Part shown: positions 4,937 to 8,310 of the stretch, one piece after another
How positions within the stretch are numbered: the stretch's first letter is position 1
Layout of the letters: each line of letters opens with the position of its first letter
Translations under genes and position numbers: made by a program
Assembly: GCA_029555925.1 (NCBI GenBank)
Contig: JAKPQU010000529.1
Location: 1-8,310 of the forward strand
Source: Bacillota bacterium
Lineage (GTDB): Bacteria; Eremiobacterota; SpSt-956; JAKJGF01
DNA length: 8,310 nt
Direction: 5' to 3'
Notes under the pieces: model-generated
What the model was told of the DNA's origin: nothing
What the model saw: the letters and a program-made list of their open reading frames with translations, nothing else
Database searches by the model: none

Positions 4937-5929
4937 TCACATCTGATCCTTTATCCATCTGACAGCCTGATGATATACAGATACAGGTGCCACTACATGT
5001 CCTCCTTCAAATTCTATCCAGTTTGTTTTCCATCCGAGACCTTCGAGGAAAGCTCTGTCCCTTTTCATTTCATTATAACGAAAATCAGTAGGGCTGGCAA
5101 GGAATACGGCTATTTTACCACCGGGATAACTGGCCTGTTCTTTTGCAAATTCTTCATGCATCATACCTGTATTTACTATAATACCTCTTATAAGGTCAGG
5201 ATATAAAAAAGAAAAGGCATGAGAGCCCATACCGCCGCCGGACATGCCTGTAGCTATTATCCTTTTCTCATCTATGGGATAGGTGCCGAAGAAGCTCTTT
5301 ACGGTATTTGCCATACTCTTTATGGGAGGTTCCATATCCTGTCCGTTCCTGTATTCTTTGGAAGCAATTATCATCATTTTATAGGTTTCTCCTATATCCT
5401 TCCAGAAATCTATGAGCCCCGCCGCATTTGCATCAGGTGACAGAGCGATAACAAGCGGATATTTCTTACTACTGTCAAGATCTGACGGAATATAAAGAAT
5501 ATAAGTAGCACCATCTACAGTCTTTGCAGGAACAGAAGGGACAGAATCTGGCTCTTTAACCTCCCTTGTAGATATGTCGAGAGTATTTGACCATTCAGTA
5601 TAGGTCGGATAGTAACCGAGAAAAGTACAGAAGGTTGTCAGAGGAACATATACTTCCTGCCCTTTCAATATGTAAGCATATTCATAGGGGGCATTATTAA
5701 CATATAAAAGTTTTTTCTCTCTATCATATTTATACTCAAATTTTAAAACCTTACGAAGATCACCGGCAGAAACATAGATCATACCATCTTCATGCAAAAA
5801 TTTCTTACCTTTATATTCCTGATTTTTTATATATATTACAAGAGTATTATAGTCTTTTAATTTACTTCCTGCGAGAACGGATGGTATTATAAAAAGAAAT
5901 ACAAGAAATAAAAGAAGTAATTTCTTCAT
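4937..5929 (-). CDS. Secreted alpha/beta hydrolase with N-terminal copper-amine-oxidase-like stalk domain
   Basis: The 330-residue product starts with a signal peptide (MKKLLLLFLVFLFIIPSVLA, likely cut near residue 20), so it should act outside the cytoplasmic membrane. Residues about 28-122 resemble the copper amine oxidase N-terminal (stalk) domain, with two similar units: YVSAGDLRKVLKFEYKYD...LLYVNN and VYVPLTTFCTFLGYYPTYTEWSNTLDIS. This domain is usually a wall- or matrix-binding module, not an oxidase. Residues about 140-330 are an alpha/beta hydrolase of the esterase/depolymerase type: the nucleophile elbow is GMSGG (228-232, Ser230), His311 in GGHVVAP is the likely catalytic His, and Asp282 in SPTDFRYN is a candidate acid. 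The substrate cannot be read from the sequence; a carboxylic ester is likely. GAGGTG lies 9 bases before the start and overlaps the TGA stop of the S4 gene, which suggests translational coupling. Confidence 0.82.
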   Translation of the reverse strand: MKKLLLLFLVFLFIIPSVLAGSKLKDYNTLVIYIKNQEYKGKKFLHEDGMIYVSAGDLRKVLKFEYKYDREKKLLYVNNAPYEYAYILKGQEVYVPLTTFCTFLGYYPTYTEWSNTLDISTREVKEPDSVPSVPAKTVDGATYILYIPSDLDSSKKYPLVIALSPDANAAGLIDFWKDIGETYKMMIIASKEYRNGQDMEPPIKSMANTVKSFFGTYPIDEKRIIATGMSGGGMGSHAFSFLYPDLIRGIIVNTGMMHEEFAKEQASYPGGKIAVFLASPTDFRYNEMKRDRAFLEGLGWKTNWIEFEGGHVVAPVSVYHQAVRWIKDQM

Positions 5930-5942
5930 AGATAATCACACC

Positions 5943-6185
5943 TCAGGCATGTAAGATTTTTATTTTACAAAAAGAAAATCTCCCGACTCCGAGAGTCATG
6001 CCATCTTTAACGGCAATATGTTCATTTACATCCAGAAATCTCTGGCCGTCAACAGTGACAAATCCCTGGGAAATAAGTCTTCTTGCTTCTGCAGGGGTTT
6101 CCACAAGGGAACTCAGATAGACAAGCTTCACCAGCCAGATTTTTCCGTCTGTTAAATCTTCAGGAGAAAGTATAAATTCTTCCAT
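5943..6185 (-). CDS. Stand-alone S4 RNA-binding domain protein, like the C-terminus of tyrosyl-tRNA synthetase
   Basis: This 80-residue protein is almost entirely one S4 domain, a small RNA-binding fold. SPEDLTDGKIWLVKLVYLSS (7-26) followed by ETPAEARRLISQGFVTVDGQ (29-48) and VKDGMTLGVGRFSFCKI (59-75) follows the pattern of the C-terminal S4 domain of bacterial TyrRS, including the EARRLI.QG core and the final V-G-[KR]-x-x-F strand. No synthetase catalytic part is present: upstream is the intact pdp gene, 7 bases away. It is therefore a free-standing domain, not an interrupted tyrS, at least within the window. Its ribosome binding site is weak (GTGAGAA overlapping the pdp stop), which suggests it is translated after pdp by coupling. 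RNA binding is expected from the family; the target is unknown. Confidence 0.82.
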   Translation of the reverse strand: MEEFILSPEDLTDGKIWLVKLVYLSSLVETPAEARRLISQGFVTVDGQRFLDVNEHIAVKDGMTLGVGRFSFCKIKILHA

Positions 6186-6192
6186 AATATTC

Positions 6193-7506
6193 TCACTGAC
6201 CTGTTATAACATCTATAATAAGAGGTTTTTCTTCCGGTTTCTCCTCTCCTATTTTATAGGCTTCCAGGAGGCACTTCTTTGCATCTTCGGTTTTTTCCTT
6301 ATCATTTGAATGTATTACTGCAATAGGATCGCCTTTTTCCAGTTTATCACCTATTCTCTTTTTGAGCCATAACCCTGCGGCAGGGTCTATTTTATCTGAT
6401 TTCTTTTCCCTTCCTGCTCCAAGTATCATGGCAGATCTCCCTACCTCTTCGGCATTTACACTCTGAAGATAACCGCCTGACGGAGCCAGAACGGAAGAAA
6501 CATATTTAGCCTGAGGAAGTAAATAGGGATCTTCCACTACCTTCGGGTTGCCATGCTGTGCTTCAATAAGCTGTTCCATTTTCCTTGCTCCCATACCATT
6601 GGAAATAAGTTCCTGAAGTTTTTCTTTTCCTTCTTTAATATCACTGCATGCACCGGCAAGCAATAACATATGTGCACCAAGGGTGAGAGACGCTTCTTTC
6701 AGAGGCCCCCCTGTAATTTCGCCTCTGAGAATCTCAAAAGCTTCCTGAACTTCAATGGCATTTCCAATGGCCATACCAAGAGGCTGATCCATATCGCTTA
6801 AAAGTGCAGTAACCTTCCTTTTCATAAGAGTTCCAATATTTACCATAGACCGTGCAAGTATTCTTGCCTCATCTGCTTTCTTCATAAATGCACCGCTTCC
6901 GACCTTTACATCAAGTACGAGGCAATCGGCACCAGAAGCTATCTTTTTGCTCATTATACTGGCAACAATGAGAGGAATACTATCTACGGTTCCCGTAACA
7001 TCTCTCAGGGAATAAAGACGTTTGTCTGCAGGAGTTAAATTTGCAGTCTGACCTGCCACTGCAACACCTATATGTTTTACCTGTTTTATAAAATCTTCCA
7101 GTTCTATTGATGTAGTAACACCGGGAATAGACTCAAGTTTATCAAGTGTTCCCCCAGTATGGCTCAGGCCGCGGCCTGAGATCTTGGCAACAGGGATGCC
7201 TGCCGCCGCGACAAGAGGGGCAAGAACCAGGGTGGTAGTGTCTCCCACACCGCCTGTACTGTGCTTATCAACCTTTACGCCTTCAATAGAAGTCAAATCT
7301 ATTTTCTCTCCTGATTCAAGCATGGACATGGTCAGATTAACCACTTCATCTTCCGTCATACCGCGGAAATATACTGCCATAAGCCATGCCGTAAGCTGAT
7401 AATCCTGTATCGTATCATCTGTTGTGCCTTTGATTATAAATTCTATTTCTTCTTTTGTAAGGCTCTCTCCGTCTCTTTTTTTTAAGATGAGATCTACCAT
7501 TCTCAT
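6193..7506 (-). CDS. pdp: Pyrimidine-nucleoside phosphorylase (thymidine phosphorylase family)
   Basis: This cytoplasmic enzyme splits uridine, thymidine or deoxyuridine with phosphate into the free base and (deoxy)ribose 1-phosphate, feeding pyrimidine salvage and pentose use. The 437 residues match the family's usual length and begin MRMVDLILKKRDGE, the typical Pdp N-terminus. The phosphate-binding motif is KHSTGGVGD (81-89), followed by the family signature SGRGLSHTGGTLDKLE (110-125). Base-binding residues equivalent to E. coli DeoA Arg171, Ser186 and Lys190 appear as Arg168, Ser183 and Lys187. The C-terminal domain is intact (APSGGYL near 341). Pdp is preferred over DeoA from the N-terminus and length, not from a tree. 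The start overlaps the punA stop (ATGA), with AAGGAG 11 bases upstream inside punA, so the two phosphorylases are likely translated together. Confidence 0.93.
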   Translation of the reverse strand: MRMVDLILKKRDGESLTKEEIEFIIKGTTDDTIQDYQLTAWLMAVYFRGMTEDEVVNLTMSMLESGEKIDLTSIEGVKVDKHSTGGVGDTTTLVLAPLVAAAGIPVAKISGRGLSHTGGTLDKLESIPGVTTSIELEDFIKQVKHIGVAVAGQTANLTPADKRLYSLRDVTGTVDSIPLIVASIMSKKIASGADCLVLDVKVGSGAFMKKADEARILARSMVNIGTLMKRKVTALLSDMDQPLGMAIGNAIEVQEAFEILRGEITGGPLKEASLTLGAHMLLLAGACSDIKEGKEKLQELISNGMGARKMEQLIEAQHGNPKVVEDPYLLPQAKYVSSVLAPSGGYLQSVNAEEVGRSAMILGAGREKKSDKIDPAAGLWLKKRIGDKLEKGDPIAVIHSNDKEKTEDAKKCLLEAYKIGEEKPEEKPLIIDVITGQ

Positions 7507-8310
7507 GAGAATTTCAACTCCTTGATGATTTCTTTCACAAGTCTGGAAAACTTAGGAATTGTGGCATTGCCTACCTCAATAACCTCTTCATGGGTAAGTT
7601 TTTTATCAGAAACCAGATCTATACAGTTTGTTATACAGGAGATACCAAGACATGGTATGCCTGAATGACCGGCCACTATAGCTTCTGTCACGGTAGACAT
7701 ACCTATTGCATCTCCGCCTATCATGCGCATATACTTTACTTCTGCCTTTGTTTCGTAGGAAGGGCCGCTTACTGCCACATAAACACCGTGCTGAAGTTTA
7801 AGTCCCTGTTTTTCTGCAATTTTAAATGCCAGTTCTCTGAAATCTTTATTATAAACCTGGGAGATATCGGGGAATCTCGGCCCCAGTTCTGGATCATTTA
7901 CGCCTATAAGAGGATTATACCCCATAAGGTTTATATGATCTTCCAGGATCATCAAATCTCCTGCTACAAAATCGGGATTAATGCCACCTGCTGCATTTGT
8001 AACTATGATCATTTTCACGCCGAGAGCTTTCATAATCCTCACAGGAAGGGTAATGTCTTTCATAGGATAGCCTTCATAATAATGAAGTCTTCCCTGCTGG
8101 GCAATTACTGTTTTACCTTCAAGTTTTCCTGTAACAAAAGCACCTGCATGACCTTCCACTGTAGAAAGAGGGAAATTTTTAATTTCACTGTATTTTATGA
8201 CTACTTTTTCTTCTATTTCCTCTGCAAGAACACCGAGACCGGAGCCAAGAATAAGTCCCACTTCGGGAACGAGTGAAGTTTTACTCCTTATGGAAGCAAC
8301 TGCCTGCTTT
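7503..8310 (-). CDS. punA: Purine nucleoside phosphorylase, trimeric PunA/DeoD2 type (5' partial)
   Basis: The enzyme cleaves inosine, guanosine and their deoxy forms with phosphate to the base and (deoxy)ribose 1-phosphate. The frame stays open to the window edge: before the GTG at 8261 it reads KQAVASIRSKTSLVPE, the normal N-terminal helix of the family. The true start therefore lies a few codons outside the window and the GTG (8261) is an internal valine. About 268 residues are visible. Motifs in order are GLILGSGLG, EGHAG, QGRLHYYEGY, VTNAAGG, HINLMGYNPL, SGPSYET, GMSTVTEAIVA and GISCITNCI. The Glu of TEAIVA and the Asn of ITN match the pair that selects 6-oxopurines in trimeric PNPs. It is the first visible gene of the - strand operon and overlaps pdp by 4 bases; together they cover purine and pyrimidine nucleosides. 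Confidence 0.94.
   Translation of the reverse strand, partial: KQAVASIRSKTSLVPEVGLILGSGLGVLAEEIEEKVVIKYSEIKNFPLSTVEGHAGAFVTGKLEGKTVIAQQGRLHYYEGYPMKDITLPVRIMKALGVKMIIVTNAAGGINPDFVAGDLMILEDHINLMGYNPLIGVNDPELGPRFPDISQVYNKDFRELAFKIAEKQGLKLQHGVYVAVSGPSYETKAEVKYMRMIGGDAIGMSTVTEAIVAGHSGIPCLGISCITNCIDLVSDKKLTHEEVIEVGNATIPKFSRLVKEIIKELKFS

Noticed and set aside
5943..6185. The S4 gene as a remnant of a broken tyrS
   Set aside because: The preceding DNA is an intact pdp gene on the same strand, the small gene has its own start and complete domain, and it is spaced like an operon member.
8259..8261. The GTG at 8259-8261 as the start of punA
   Set aside because: The same frame continues upstream with the conserved family N-terminus (KQAVASIRSKTSLVPE), so this codon is internal and the gene is cut by the window edge.
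7665..8276. A 203-codon open frame on the + strand opposite punA
   Set aside because: It is the antisense shadow of punA, whose family motifs are complete. The product is rich in Cys, His and Phe, with no recognisable domain and no ribosome binding site.
1..8310. A defence or other multi-gene novel system
   Set aside because: All larger genes belong to known housekeeping or surface-protein families. I see no nuclease, toxin, reverse transcriptase, integrase or transposase gene in any frame.

Overview
The window comes from an AT-rich bacterium with standard start and stop codons and clear Shine-Dalgarno sites at most genes. It encodes cell-elongation machinery (RodA), lipoprotein maturation (Lgt) and nucleoside salvage (a PunA-type purine nucleoside phosphorylase and a Pdp-type pyrimidine nucleoside phosphorylase). 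The two phosphorylases look Firmicutes-like. The copper-amine-oxidase-type stalk domain and the DUF3352-like protein with pseudopilin-like inserts point more to a deep-branching or uncultured lineage. I cannot name the phylum from the sequence alone.

Left half (1-2150, + strand): the possible last codons of an upstream gene, then rodA (158-1240) and lgt (1407-2150). Right half (2505-8310, - strand, read from right to left): punA (its 5' end lies just outside the window), pdp, a stand-alone S4 domain gene like the C-terminal tail of tyrosyl-tRNA synthetase, a secreted alpha/beta hydrolase behind a stalk domain, and a large membrane-anchored DUF3352-like protein. punA and pdp overlap by 4 bases (ATGA), pdp and the S4 gene are 7 bases apart, and the S4 stop codon overlaps the ribosome binding site of the hydrolase. 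These four genes therefore look like one operon. The DUF3352-like gene follows after about 92 bases, in which I see no convincing terminator or promoter, and may be read with them. The two halves converge on 2151-2504.

The spaces between genes are the most unusual part. They are packed with repeats of several kinds: a CCTCTCC-type palindrome before rodA, degenerate tandem heptamers (roughly T-Y-A-C-N-N-N) in four places, a short GGCGA/TCGCC hairpin, and a 218-bp MITE-like inverted-repeat element with a perfect 7-bp flanking direct repeat at the lgt stop codon. The rodA and DUF3352-like stop codons lie inside the same 21-base heptamer string, and the lgt stop lies inside the presumed target duplication.

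I see no defence system, CRISPR array, tRNA or rRNA. The core genes are ordinary housekeeping families. The best leads are the repeats at the gene ends, the MITE-like element, the pseudopilin-like modules in the DUF3352-like protein, and the orphan TyrRS-type S4 protein.
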